Part shown: one piece after another, positions 42,592 to 52,429 of the stretch
How the letters are laid out: each line of letters starts with the position of its first letter
Numbering within the stretch: the stretch's first letter is position 1
NCBI GenBank assembly: GCA_020741775.1
Contig: DYYG01000069.1
Span: 1-64,000 of the forward strand
Length of the DNA: 64,000 nt
DNA from: Methylorubrum populi
GTDB taxonomy: Bacteria; Pseudomonadota; Alphaproteobacteria; Rhizobiales; Beijerinckiaceae
Direction of reading: 5' to 3'
Notes under the pieces: model-generated
Databases searched by the model: none
What the model was told of the DNA's origin: nothing
Seen by the model: only the letters and a program-made list of their open reading frames with translations
Made by a program: the position numbers and the translations under genes

Positions 42592-43326
42592 TCAGAAGCC
42601 GGTGCCCGCCTGGTCGAAATCGAGATAGGCGGTCTCGATCACGATCTGGGTGCGGCTGATGACTTCGAGCTTGCGCAGGATCTCGGAGACATGGGCCTTC
42701 ACCGTCGAATCGCCGACCTGCAATTCGTGGGCGATCTGCTTGTTGAGCTTGCCCTGGCGGATCATGGCGAGCACCCGCATCTGCTGCGGCGTCAAACGGG
42801 CCACGCGCTCGGCGACGGGAGCCTTGTCGGCGCTCCGCGCCGGGACCGGGGCCGCCGCGAGATCCGGCGGCAGGAACAGGGCGCCGCCGAGCACCTCGGA
42901 GATCGCCCGGGTCAGGGTCGCCTTGTCGACCGCCTTGGGCACGAAGCCCGCCGCGCCATGGCGCACGGCCTCCTGCATGATGCGCGGCTCCGTGAGCCCC
43001 GACACGATCAGGATCGGCACCCGGGGGAAGCGGGCGCGGATCGTGTCGAGCCCGTCGAAACCCGTCACTCCCTGCATCGACAGGTCGAGCAGGGTCAGGT
43101 CGATGGCGGGGTTCTGCCCGAGGATGTCACAGGCCGAGCGGATGCCGTCCGCCTCGTGCAGCTCGGCCTTCGGGAAAGCCAGGGCGATGGCGCTCGCCAG
43201 CGCCTCGCGGAAGAGCGGGTGATCGTCGACGACGAGGAGACGCAGGGGGGTCTCGCCCGCCAGGGGGGCCGCGCTCCCGGCGTCGCGGTCGAAGTCCGAT
43301 GCTGCGGTGGCCGTCATCGCGATCAT
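42592..43326 (-). CDS. NarL/LuxR-type response regulator
   Basis: A 244-residue two-domain regulator. The receiver has the acidic pair in LLVVDDHPLFREAL, phosphoacceptor D81 (LTLLDLSMQGVTG), the Ser in LIVSGLTEP and Lys in GFVPKAVDK. After a Pro/Ala linker comes the LuxR helix-turn-helix LTPQQMRVLAMIRQGKLNKQ, followed by IAHELQVGDSTVKAHVSEIL. No kinase gene is adjacent, so it is an orphan within the window. The DxxMxG receiver loop resembles that of the NarL/FixJ quorum and stress regulators of rhizobia. It is convergent with the EamA exporter gene. Confidence 0.88.
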   Translation of the reverse strand: MIAMTATAASDFDRDAGSAAPLAGETPLRLLVVDDHPLFREALASAIALAFPKAELHEADGIRSACDILGQNPAIDLTLLDLSMQGVTGFDGLDTIRARFPRVPILIVSGLTEPRIMQEAVRHGAAGFVPKAVDKATLTRAISEVLGGALFLPPDLAAAPVPARSADKAPVAERVARLTPQQMRVLAMIRQGKLNKQIAHELQVGDSTVKAHVSEILRKLEVISRTQIVIETAYLDFDQAGTGF

Positions 43327-43446
43327 GCCTTCCGGCGGGCCGGCACATCCGGATGCGGCCCTGTCCCGACCTGTCTTAGAACATTTCGGCGGCCGCTTCT
43401 GTCCGACCTTTGGTTACCCCCATCCTGGCGCCTGCGGAGCCGGCGG

Positions 43447-43977
43447 TCACGCCCCGTCGAGCACGAGTTGGCGCCGGCCGGGGCGGTGGCCGTCCGAACC
43501 CGTCTCGCGAAAGCCCAGCTTGTGCAGCAGCCCCCAGGAGGCGATGTTGCCGGGGCGGCATTCCGCCATGACGACCCGGCGCGGAAAGCGGGAGCGCAGC
43601 AGGTCGAGGATGGCCGAGACTGCCTCGGCGCCGAAGCCCTGCCCGCGGGCGCCGCCGCCGATCCAGTAGCCGATCTCGATCGCCCCCTCGCCGCGCAGAT
43701 GCGTGCCGACGACGCCGATCAACGGCTTTCCGCCTTCGCGGGTCCAGGCGCCGAAGAAGCGGTCGCGTCCGTGCCGGGCGGAGCCGATCAGCGCCTCGGC
43801 ATCCTCCAGGGTGAACGGGCTCGACAGGAAATCGATGGCTCCGATGATCGCCGGATCGTCGGTGAGGTCCCGCAGCGCCCGCGCATCCCCGGCCGTGAGC
43901 GGCGCAATCGACAGGCGTGCGGTCGTGAGACCCGGCAGGTCGCTGAGGCTGTCACGATGGGGGCGGCGGAAAAGCAT
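43447..43977 (-). CDS. GNAT family N-acetyltransferase (RimJ/RimL-like)
   Basis: A 176-residue acetyl-CoA-dependent acetyltransferase. The start LPGLTTARLSIAPLTAGDAR is the RimJ/RimL pattern (T-x-R-L). The IEIGYWIGGGARGQGFGAEA stretch is the acetyl-CoA pyrophosphate loop (R/Q-x-x-G-x-G/A), and VMAECRPGNIASWGLLHKLGF is the C-terminal motif with N-x-x-S. Members of this group acetylate N-termini of ribosomal proteins or small amines; the substrate is unknown. It is upstream of the NarL-type gene on the same strand with 120 bases between. Confidence 0.87.
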   Translation of the reverse strand: MLFRRPHRDSLSDLPGLTTARLSIAPLTAGDARALRDLTDDPAIIGAIDFLSSPFTLEDAEALIGSARHGRDRFFGAWTREGGKPLIGVVGTHLRGEGAIEIGYWIGGGARGQGFGAEAVSAILDLLRSRFPRRVVMAECRPGNIASWGLLHKLGFRETGSDGHRPGRRQLVLDGA

Positions 43978-44158
43978 GCTCTCGGGGATGTGGTGTCGCC
44001 CGTTGGAGAGACAACGACGGCTCGCGCGACCGTTTTAATCCCGCCCGCGCGCGAAAAAACACGCCTCGCAAAACGGCCCCCGACCCGGCATGCCAGACCT
44101 GCGGGCCGGCTCGGCGAACCATCACAGCGGGCGCCGGTTGCCCCGCCAGGAGACCGCG

Positions 44159-44596
44159 ATGACCGATACGCGTGACGATACCCGGTACGAGCCCCAAGCC
44201 CCGCTTTCCGTGGCGGCGCGCAGCGCCTGCCCGCGCTGTGGCCGGGGGCACCTGTTCAAGGGCTTCCTGAACATCGCGCCGCGTTGCGACGTGTGCGGGC
44301 TCGACTATTCCTTCGCGGACCCGGCCGACGGCCCGGCCTTCTTCGTGATGATGACCACGGCGATCCCCGCGGTCGCCTTCGGCCTGTGGCTGGAACTGAC
44401 CTACGATCCGCCGGTCTGGCTCCATTTCGTCCTGACCCTGCCGGTGGTGCTGATCACCTGCACCCTGCCCTTGCGCTTCTTCAAGGGATGGCTGGTGGCG
44501 AGCCAATACGTGCATCGGGCCGCGGAGGGGCGGATCGCCCGATCCGCCCCTCCGCCGGCCAGGGCGACCGAGCCGGACGCCCCCGGCAGTCGCTGA
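44159..44596 (+). CDS. DUF983 membrane protein
   Basis: A 145-residue protein. The N-terminal domain has two CxxC pairs (SACPRCGRGHLFKG and APRCDVCGLDYSF), a likely zinc ribbon. Two hydrophobic helices follow (FFVMMTTAIPAVAFGLWLEL, WLHFVLTLPVVLITCTLPL) and a conserved end RFFKGWLVASQY. In alphaproteobacteria DUF983 genes often lie near cytochrome oxidase genes, but none is here. The ATG at 44159 has AGGAG seven bases before it. It ends just before a strong terminator shared in orientation with the convergent lactate permease. Confidence 0.85.
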   Translation: MTDTRDDTRYEPQAPLSVAARSACPRCGRGHLFKGFLNIAPRCDVCGLDYSFADPADGPAFFVMMTTAIPAVAFGLWLELTYDPPVWLHFVLTLPVVLITCTLPLRFFKGWLVASQYVHRAAEGRIARSAPPPARATEPDAPGSR

Positions 44597-44610
44597 AGCG
44601 GACACGAAAG

Positions 44611-44638
44611 AGCCCGCCCCGTGCGAACGGGGCGGGCT
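44611..44638 (+). terminator. Rho-independent terminator after DUF983
   Basis: A 12-base perfect stem (AGCCCGCCCCGT / ACGGGGCGGGCT) with a 4-base loop, followed by GTTATTG. It starts 15 bases after the DUF983 stop and is the only clear terminator for that transcript. Confidence 0.85.
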
Positions 44639-44666
44639 GTTATTGTGCCGTCGGAGCAGGCTGGTC

Positions 44667-44702
44667 GAGACGATCGCCGCTTGAACCCAAGCGGAGATCG
44701 TC

Positions 44703-44704
<2 letters not shown>
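44667..44704 (-). terminator. Hairpin terminator overlapping the lldP stop codon
   Basis: GAGACGATC and GATCGTCTC form the outer stem and CCGCTT/AAGCGG the inner one, with one mismatch between them. The hairpin includes the first bases of the lldP stop codon, so translation and termination are close together. No T-run follows. Confidence 0.65.
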
Positions 44705-46448
<1,744 letters not shown>

Positions 46449-46679
46449 TGCCCTCCTCGGATGTCCCGATCTTCTGCCGGGACCTTCTGGCAGAGGGTGC
46501 TAGCAGAGGGGCCAAGCCCGCTCAACGCAGGGCATCATGTATTCAATCCATCCATCGACAGATGTTTGCCCGGTGAAGCTTTTGCGCACCGAGAGCGGGG
46601 CTGGCGAAGCATCGAATGATCTGACGCACCGGTCAGCCGGGGCGGTGGTTTGGCTGCCCGCACCGCTCCGAAAACGATC

Positions 46680-47576
46680 TTACGCACTCGCCCGCGCCCC
46701 GCGCCACAGCCGCCACAGGCGGCGCCAGCGGGGAATCTCGATCTGGCTGTTGAGCGGGTCGTAACCGGGCCGCTCCATCGCCGCGAGATAGGGTTCGACC
46801 AGGGTGAGCGGCAGGAAAGCGGGCCGGGCCGCGGGCGCGATGGTGGCGCGGGCGGCCTCACAGGAGGCGAGATGGCGCCGGGCCAGGGCCCGCAACTCGG
46901 CGCAGGTCCGGATCAGTCCCGGCCCGCCGCGGCCCGAGACGATGTCCTCGCGGGTGACGCCGTTCTGCCGCAGCAGGTCGCCAGGCAGGTAGACTTGGCC
47001 CTGGCGTGCGTGCCAGGGCAGGGCCCGCAGCAGGCCGGTGATGCCGTAGGCGACGCCGGCATGGCCCGCCGCGGCCGCGCCGCCGGGCTCGGCCCCATCC
47101 GCCAGCACCAGTGCCGAAAGACGGACCAGCGAGGAAGCGGTCTCGCCGCAATAGCCCTCGAGATCGTTCACCCGTGGCATCGGGTCGTCGTAGAGGTCGA
47201 AGACGCGGGCGTCGATCAGATCGACGAAGGGCTGGCGCCCGAGGCGCCGCGTGACGATGGCATCGTCCAGGGCCGCCGCCACGGGGTTTGCCCGCACATC
47301 GCCCCGCGCCTCGCCCTGGAGCGCATCCCGCCACCATTGCAGCCGGATCTCCCCCGCCATCGGGTTCGAGGCCGCCTCGCGGACACGGGCGATGGTCAGG
47401 CTGAAGGCGATGAGCGCGAAGAGATGCGGGCGGAAGGCGGCGGGCGCGAACAGGGCCGCGAAGTAACGGTCCGGATCGCCCTCGCGGACGAGTTCCTCGC
47501 AATGCCGGAAGGCGAAGGCGAGGCCGCCATCGCCGATCTCCGGGCTCGTCTCGCTTCGGGTTTCGGGGCGCGTCAT
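46680..47576 (-). CDS. Squalene/phytoene-synthase-fold protein, NDUFAF6-like
   Basis: A 298-residue all-helical protein of the phytoene/squalene synthase family. FAFRHCEELVREGDPDRYFA opens it, LQWWRDAL and YCGETASSLVRL are family blocks. The two Asp-rich motifs that bind prenyl diphosphate (DxxxD) are weak or absent, unlike in CrtB/HpnC enzymes. This matches the alphaproteobacterial homologues of the mitochondrial complex I assembly factor NDUFAF6. It follows the Mth938 gene (NDUFAF3 homologue) and secF on the same strand. A carotenoid or hopanoid enzyme is the alternative, less likely because no partner gene is near. Confidence 0.7.
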   Translation of the reverse strand: MTRPETRSETSPEIGDGGLAFAFRHCEELVREGDPDRYFAALFAPAAFRPHLFALIAFSLTIARVREAASNPMAGEIRLQWWRDALQGEARGDVRANPVAAALDDAIVTRRLGRQPFVDLIDARVFDLYDDPMPRVNDLEGYCGETASSLVRLSALVLADGAEPGGAAAAGHAGVAYGITGLLRALPWHARQGQVYLPGDLLRQNGVTREDIVSGRGGPGLIRTCAELRALARRHLASCEAARATIAPAARPAFLPLTLVEPYLAAMERPGYDPLNSQIEIPRWRRLWRLWRGARASA

Positions 47577-47626
47577 GGAGCGGGGCTCATGCGGCGGGGA
47601 GAAAGTTTCGGTACATCGCCCCGAAG

Positions 47627-47714
47627 GCCGGTGGCCACCTTTCGGGACGATGTCTGCGTCTCGGTTTGCGCATCGTCCTCTTCCAAAAGCCGGAGGCCAC
47701 CTTTCGGGACGATG
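47627..47714. repeat. Pair of near-identical 26-base repeats in the NDUFAF3/NDUFAF6-like gap
   Basis: 47627-47652 and 47689-47714 are direct copies with a single T/A difference (shared end CCACCTTTCGGGACGATG). The second copy ends two bases from the Mth938 stop. Unit and spacing suggest a dispersed intergenic repeat rather than coding DNA. Confidence 0.75.
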
Positions 47715-47716
47715 CG

Positions 47717-48130
47717 TCAGGGAACGGCGATCAGGGCGGCGGCGACTTTGCGGTTCTCGGCCATCAGGATGTTGTAGGTGCGTGCCGCCGCCCCCGTCTG
47801 CATGACATCGAGCCCGATGCCCGCGGCCTTGAGGCGCTGGCGCAGGGAATCGGGCAGGAACACGATGTCGGCGCCCGTGCCGACGAGGAGCAGCTCGATG
47901 GTTTCGGCTTCGGCCAGGACCGGAGAGAGGCTGTGCCCATCGATCCCGGCCGCCTCCGTCACCTCCCAGGCGCGCACGCCGGAGGGCAGCAGCAGGATCG
48001 AGCCGCGATGGGACATCTGCCCGAAACGGAAGCCGCCATTGCCGTAGGCATCGATCCCGTGGCGGCCGGGCAGGAAGCCGTCATGGATCTGCCCGGGCAC
48101 GGTCTGCTTTGGAAGGCGGCCCTCGCTCAT
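47717..48130 (-). CDS. Mth938-domain protein (NDUFAF3 homologue)
   Basis: A 137-residue single-domain protein. The family pattern is IDAYGNGGFRFGQMSHRGSILLLP, followed by ELLLVGTGADIVFLPDSLRQ and the C-terminal TGAAARTYNILMAENRKVAAAL. In mitochondria the homologue NDUFAF3 is needed to build respiratory complex I. In alphaproteobacteria the gene commonly sits behind secDF, as here (7 bases after secF), followed by an NDUFAF6-like gene. The bacterial role is inferred from that parallel. Confidence 0.85.
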   Translation of the reverse strand: MSEGRLPKQTVPGQIHDGFLPGRHGIDAYGNGGFRFGQMSHRGSILLLPSGVRAWEVTEAAGIDGHSLSPVLAEAETIELLLVGTGADIVFLPDSLRQRLKAAGIGLDVMQTGAAARTYNILMAENRKVAAALIAVP

Positions 48131-48137
48131 GCCGGAC

Positions 48138-49082
48138 CTACTCGGCCGCCTGGGGCAAACCGGCCTCGCGCTGCGATGCCTTCGCGCCCGACAGACGCAG
48201 GCCGATATAGATCAGCGCGGGCGTCGAGACGAAGATGGCCGAATAGGTACAGATCACCACGCCGCACAGCATCACCACGGCGAAGCCCTTGATCGCCTCG
48301 CCACCGAACAGCACCAGCGCGACCAGCGACAGGGTGGTGGAGAGCGAGGTCATCACCGTGCGCGACATGGTGGAGTTGATCGAGAGGTTGAGCAGCTCGA
48401 CCACGGGGATGGTCTTGTAGCGGCGCATCAGTTCGCGGGTGCGGTCGAACACCACCACCGTCTCGTTGAGCGAGTAGCCGACGATGGTCAGGATCGCGGC
48501 GATCGAGGTCATGTTGAACTCGATGCGGGTGATGATGAACACGCCGACCGTCAGCACGATGTCGTGCAGGGTGCCGACGATGGCGCCGAGCGCCAGCTCC
48601 CGCTCGAAGCGGAACCAGAGGTAGAGCAGCACCGCCAGCACCGAGAGCACGACGCCGATGGTGCCGGACTGGACCAATTCGCCGGAGACGCGCGGGCCCA
48701 CCGTCTCGGTGCGGCGGAAATCGTAAGCAGCGTCGAAGGCGGTGTGCGCCTTCTGCATCACGGCGGTCTGGCCCTGCTCACCGGCCTGGAGCGGAAAGCG
48801 CACCAGCACCTGCCCCTCGCCGCCGAGTTCCTGCACCTCGGTCTCGCCGAAACCGAAGCCGTTGGCGGTGTGGCGGATCTCCGCGACATCCGCCCCGTGC
48901 CCCGGCTTGGCCTGCAGCTCGACCAGGGTCCCGCCCTTGAAGTCGATGCCGAAATTGAGACCGACGGTGAGGAACAGCACCACGGTCACGACCGACATCA
49001 CCGCCGAGAGCGGGAAGGTGACGCGCCGGAACCGCATGAAGTCGAAATGCGATTCGTCGGGCCAGAGGCGGAGCAGGCGCAT
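48138..49082 (-). CDS. secF: Protein translocase subunit SecF
   Basis: Inner-membrane RND-type accessory of the Sec channel that uses the proton gradient to finish translocation. 314 residues with six helices: a first helix with VTVVLFLTVGLNFGIDFKGG (the family D-F-x-G-G motif), a periplasmic P4-like domain, then GTIGVVLSVLAVLLYLWFRF, and later ILTIVGYSLNETVVVFDRTR (the conserved D/R-rich helix end) and SINSTMSRTVMTS. 102 bases after secD and 7 before the Mth938 gene, within one minus-strand operon yajC-secD-secF. Confidence 0.95.
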   Translation of the reverse strand: MRLLRLWPDESHFDFMRFRRVTFPLSAVMSVVTVVLFLTVGLNFGIDFKGGTLVELQAKPGHGADVAEIRHTANGFGFGETEVQELGGEGQVLVRFPLQAGEQGQTAVMQKAHTAFDAAYDFRRTETVGPRVSGELVQSGTIGVVLSVLAVLLYLWFRFERELALGAIVGTLHDIVLTVGVFIITRIEFNMTSIAAILTIVGYSLNETVVVFDRTRELMRRYKTIPVVELLNLSINSTMSRTVMTSLSTTLSLVALVLFGGEAIKGFAVVMLCGVVICTYSAIFVSTPALIYIGLRLSGAKASQREAGLPQAAE

Positions 49083-49184
49083 GGTCGGTCTCAGATCATG
49101 AAGGCCGGCACGCGGGCCTTGAGCCTTACGAAGCGGTATCGCGGCCCGCTTCGCGCGGGCCGTCTCGTCCCCGAACGGGGTTCG

Positions 49185-50789
49185 TCAGAACGGCAGGGCC
49201 TTGGGCCTGAACCAATTGTACCACACCGCGATCATCATGCGCGTCAGGGTCACGGCGGTGATGACGGTGGTGAGGATGCCGAGGATGAACACCACGGCGA
49301 AGCCCTTCACCGGGCCCGAGCCCATGAAGAACAACAGCAGCGCGGCGATCGCCATGGTCGAGTTCGAATCGATGATGGTGGCGAAGGCGCGGTCGAAACC
49401 GGCCTGGAGCGCCGAGACCAGGGAGCGGCCGGAACGGGATTCCTCGCGCATGCGCTCGTAGATCAGCACGTTCGAGTCGACCGCCGTGCCGATGGTGAGC
49501 ACGATGCCGGCGATGCCGGGGAGCGTCATCGTCGCTTCCAGCACCGACATCAGGCCGAGAATCAGGCCGACATGGACGATCAGCGCGATATTGGCGATGA
49601 AGCCGAAGGTGCCATAGGTCGCGAACATGAAGGCGATGACGAGGGCGCCGGCGACCAGGGTCGCGAGCTTGCCAGCCTCGATCGAGTCGCGGCCGAGGCC
49701 GGGACCGACCACACGGCGCTCGACCACGGTGAGCTTGGCCGGCAGGGCGCCCGCCCGCAGCAGGATCGAAAGGTCGTTGGCGTCCTTGACGGTGAAGTTG
49801 CCGGTGATCTGACCCGAGCCGCCGGTGATCGCCGAGCGGATCACGGGCGCCGACTGGATCACGTTGTCGAGCACGATCGCCATGCGACGGCCGACATTCT
49901 CCGAAGTCGCCTGACCGAAGCGCTGGGCCCCGCGCAGGTTGAACTTGAAGCTCACCATCGGCTCGTGGGTCTGCGGATCGAAGGCGGGCTGGGCGTCGGT
50001 GAGGTCGCTGCCATCGGCCATGATCCGGCGCTCGACCGGCACCTTGGCGCCGCCCTCGTCCTTCGAAGGCAGCAGATCGACGTCACCGGAGGGCGAATCC
50101 GCCAGCATCCGGAATTCGAGCTTGGCGGTCTTGCCGAGCTGGTCCTCCAGCTCCTGCGGGTTCTGCAGGCCCGGCACCTGCACGAGGATGCGGTCGGAGC
50201 CCTGCTGCTGGATCGACGGCTCCTTGGTGCCGCCGAAATCGATGCGGCGGCGGATCACCTCGATGGCCTGGGTCACGGCGCGGCGGGTGCGCTCGTTGAC
50301 GCCGGCATCGGTCAGGGTGAGCTGGATCGTGCCGCTCTCGGATTCGTTGATCGCGAGGGTCTGGCCACCGCCCCCGGCGAGGGGATTGTTGATCGGCTGG
50401 GCGAGTTCGCGCAGCTTCGGCATCACCTTGGCGCGGGCGGCCGCATCGGGGATGCGCAGCTCGACACCGCGATTGACGACCCGGATGCCGCCTTCGGGGG
50501 AGACGGCGGCCTCGCGCAGAACGCGGCGCACGTCGTCGCGCAGGCCCGTCACCATCGAGCGGACGAGGTCGGGCTGGTCGATCTCGAGCAGGATCTGCGA
50601 GCCGCCCTGAAGGTCGAGGCCGAGCACGATCGCTCGGCTCGGGATGATCCAGCTCGGGAACCAGGACGGCAGGGAGGCCATGAAGGCCTTGCGGCTATCG
50701 GCCGGGACGAAGCTCGGCACCGCAAGGCTGAGGCCGATCAGGATGACGGCGAGCGTCGCGACGATCTTGGTTCTCGTGAAGCGCAGCAT
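49185..50789 (-). CDS. secD: Protein translocase subunit SecD
   Basis: Partner of SecF in driving preprotein export. 534 residues: helix 1 near residue 15, the GLDLQGGSQILLEID motif, a large periplasmic domain (residues about 60-350), then five helices with GTIGTAVDSNVLIYERMREE-type sequence (read here as LTIGTAVDSNVLIYERMREE). The final FMGSGPVKGFAVVFILGILT is typical. Together with yajC and secF it forms the standard Sec accessory operon. Confidence 0.96.
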   Translation of the reverse strand: MLRFTRTKIVATLAVILIGLSLAVPSFVPADSRKAFMASLPSWFPSWIIPSRAIVLGLDLQGGSQILLEIDQPDLVRSMVTGLRDDVRRVLREAAVSPEGGIRVVNRGVELRIPDAAARAKVMPKLRELAQPINNPLAGGGGQTLAINESESGTIQLTLTDAGVNERTRRAVTQAIEVIRRRIDFGGTKEPSIQQQGSDRILVQVPGLQNPQELEDQLGKTAKLEFRMLADSPSGDVDLLPSKDEGGAKVPVERRIMADGSDLTDAQPAFDPQTHEPMVSFKFNLRGAQRFGQATSENVGRRMAIVLDNVIQSAPVIRSAITGGSGQITGNFTVKDANDLSILLRAGALPAKLTVVERRVVGPGLGRDSIEAGKLATLVAGALVIAFMFATYGTFGFIANIALIVHVGLILGLMSVLEATMTLPGIAGIVLTIGTAVDSNVLIYERMREESRSGRSLVSALQAGFDRAFATIIDSNSTMAIAALLLFFMGSGPVKGFAVVFILGILTTVITAVTLTRMMIAVWYNWFRPKALPF

Positions 50790-50856
50790 CCGCCCGGTTC
50801 CGACTTTTTGTCATTGGCGCCGGCCTCGTCGAGACCGGCACTTTGAATGAGGCGCC

Positions 50857-51228
50857 TCAGGATGCCTTGACCGGTCCGCCCTTGACGCGGACCTCGGAGA
50901 TCATCGAGCGCACGACCTTCACCCGCACGTTCGGGGCGATCTCGACCTCGACCTCGGAAGCATCGTCCGCGACCTTGACGACCCGGCCGACAAGACCGCC
51001 ATTGGTCACGATCGTGTCCTCCCGGCGCAGGTTCTTGACCATGCTCTGGTGATCCTTGAGCCGGCGCTGCTGCGGGCGCAGGATCAGGAAGTACATGATC
51101 ACGAAGATCAGGACGAAGGGGACGAATTGCAACGCGACATCCGCGCCGCTACCGGCACCGGCTCCTTGCGCGAAGGCGGGGGTGATCAACGCGACAAACT
51201 CCTGATCGAGGGCAGAGGACCCGAACAT
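50857..51228 (-). CDS. yajC: Preprotein translocase subunit YajC
   Basis: Small inner-membrane protein of the SecDF-YajC complex, 123 residues. One membrane helix (LQFVPFVLIFVIMYFLILRP) is followed by the family motif RPQQRRLKDHQSMVKNLRREDTIVTNGG (split after KNLRR for length) and a C-terminal beta domain. The start ATG is the complement of 51226-51228; a longer frame upstream is Arg-rich and unconvincing. It is the first gene of the yajC-secD-secF operon, 67 bases before secD, divergent from the DUF815 ATPase gene. Confidence 0.93.
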   Translation of the reverse strand: MFGSSALDQEFVALITPAFAQGAGAGSGADVALQFVPFVLIFVIMYFLILRPQQRRLKDHQSMVKNLRREDTIVTNGGLVGRVVKVADDASEVEVEIAPNVRVKVVRSMISEVRVKGGPVKAS

Positions 51229-51449
51229 GGGACCCGGAAACGGGCCCCGAACGGCCCGGCGACGCCGGGGCCTTACGACGACAGTCCTGCCGAAAAGCGC
51301 GCGGACTATAGCGAGGGGCGATTCGAAAGCAACGGCGGGACGATGCATCCGGGCTGCGGAAGCCGAGGTTCCCCTCTCCCCGGCCCTCGGCCTAAATGCG
51401 CCGACGCCCGCCAGGGCGACCGCCCTCCCCTGATACCGGACATGAGCCC

Positions 51450-52328
51450 ATGGCCTCCGAGCCGACGCCCGCCGACCTCTTGCCGCTCCTGGAGCGGATC
51501 GCCGCAGCCCTAGAGCGGGCGGTGCCCCCCGCGACCCCGAAGGTCGACACGAGCGGAGCCGACGCCTTCCTGTGGGGGCCGGAGCGCCGGCTGATCCCGG
51601 TGCCGCGGGTCAACCGGGTCGAGATCGGCATCCTCACCGGCATCGACCGCGCCCGGGACACCCTGGTGGAGAACACCGAACGCTTCGCCCGCGGCCTGCC
51701 GGCCAACAACGCGCTGCTGTGGGGCGCCCGCGGCATGGGCAAGTCGTCGCTGGTCAAGGCGGCCCATGCCGAGATCAACGCCCGCCGGCCCGAGGGTGCC
51801 CTGCCGATGAAGCTCGTCGAGATTCATCGGGAGGACATCGAGGCGCTGCCGGAACTGATGAGCCTGCTGCGCAACGATCCCCATCGCTGGCTGGTCTTCT
51901 GCGACGACCTCTCGTTCGACGCCGACGACACCTCCTACAAGTCGCTGAAGACCGCCCTCGACGGCGGCATCGAGGGGCGGCCGGGCAACGTCCTGTTCTA
52001 CGCCACCTCGAACCGGCGCCATCTGCTCGCCCGCGAGATGGTCGAGAACGAGCGTTCCACCGCGATCAATCCCGGCGAGGCGGTGGAGGAAAAGGTCTCG
52101 CTGTCGGACCGCTTCGGTCTCTGGCTCGGCTTCCACAAATGCAGCCAGGACGAATATCTCGCGATGATCCGCGCCTATGTGGAGCGCTACCGCCTCCGGG
52201 CGGAGCCGGACCGGGTGCGAGCCGAAGCGCTCGAATGGGCCACCACCCGCGGCTCGCGCTCGGGCCGTACCGCCTTCCAGTTCATTCAGGATCTGGCCGG
52301 GCGGCTGGGCCAGCGCCTGGACGATTAG
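51450..52328 (+). CDS. DUF815 P-loop ATPase
   Basis: A 292-residue AAA+-like ATPase. Walker A is WGARGMGKSSLVKA, Walker B region LVFCDDLSFDADD, and FYATSNRRHLLARE is a sensor block followed by LSDRFGLWLGFHKC. DUF815 proteins are widespread but of unknown role, often beside yajC/secD or serS in alphaproteobacteria, exactly as here. The start ATG at 51450 is 26 bases from an alternative in-frame start region with no conservation. Cytoplasmic, no signal or membrane segment. Confidence 0.88.
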   Translation: MASEPTPADLLPLLERIAAALERAVPPATPKVDTSGADAFLWGPERRLIPVPRVNRVEIGILTGIDRARDTLVENTERFARGLPANNALLWGARGMGKSSLVKAAHAEINARRPEGALPMKLVEIHREDIEALPELMSLLRNDPHRWLVFCDDLSFDADDTSYKSLKTALDGGIEGRPGNVLFYATSNRRHLLAREMVENERSTAINPGEAVEEKVSLSDRFGLWLGFHKCSQDEYLAMIRAYVERYRLRAEPDRVRAEALEWATTRGSRSGRTAFQFIQDLAGRLGQRLDD

Positions 52329-52380
52329 TCTTTCGATTCCCCCGCCTCGCCACGGCGGAGGCCACGGCGGCCGAACGAGA

Positions 52381-52408
52381 AAGGGCGGCCCCTCGCGGGA
52401 CCGCCCTT
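52381..52408. terminator. Bidirectional hairpin between DUF815 and the M23 gene
   Basis: Stem AAGGGCGG / CCGCCCTT with three further G-C pairs after one mismatch, loop TCGC. It lies between convergent stops; on the plus strand it is followed by CGTCTTTTGCTT, a usable T-run. Confidence 0.75.
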
Positions 52409-52429
52409 CGTCTTTTGCTTCCCAAAAAC

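Noticed and set aside
46449..46679. Possible fourth TGAATGCA-type operator before lldP
   Set aside because: The region has TATTCAATCC but not the 8-base core, so lldP is not included in the proposed regulon.
48129..50846. A 905-residue open frame opposite secD and secF
   Set aside because: Asp/His/Arg-rich shadow frame; the Sec proteins on the minus strand are unmistakable.
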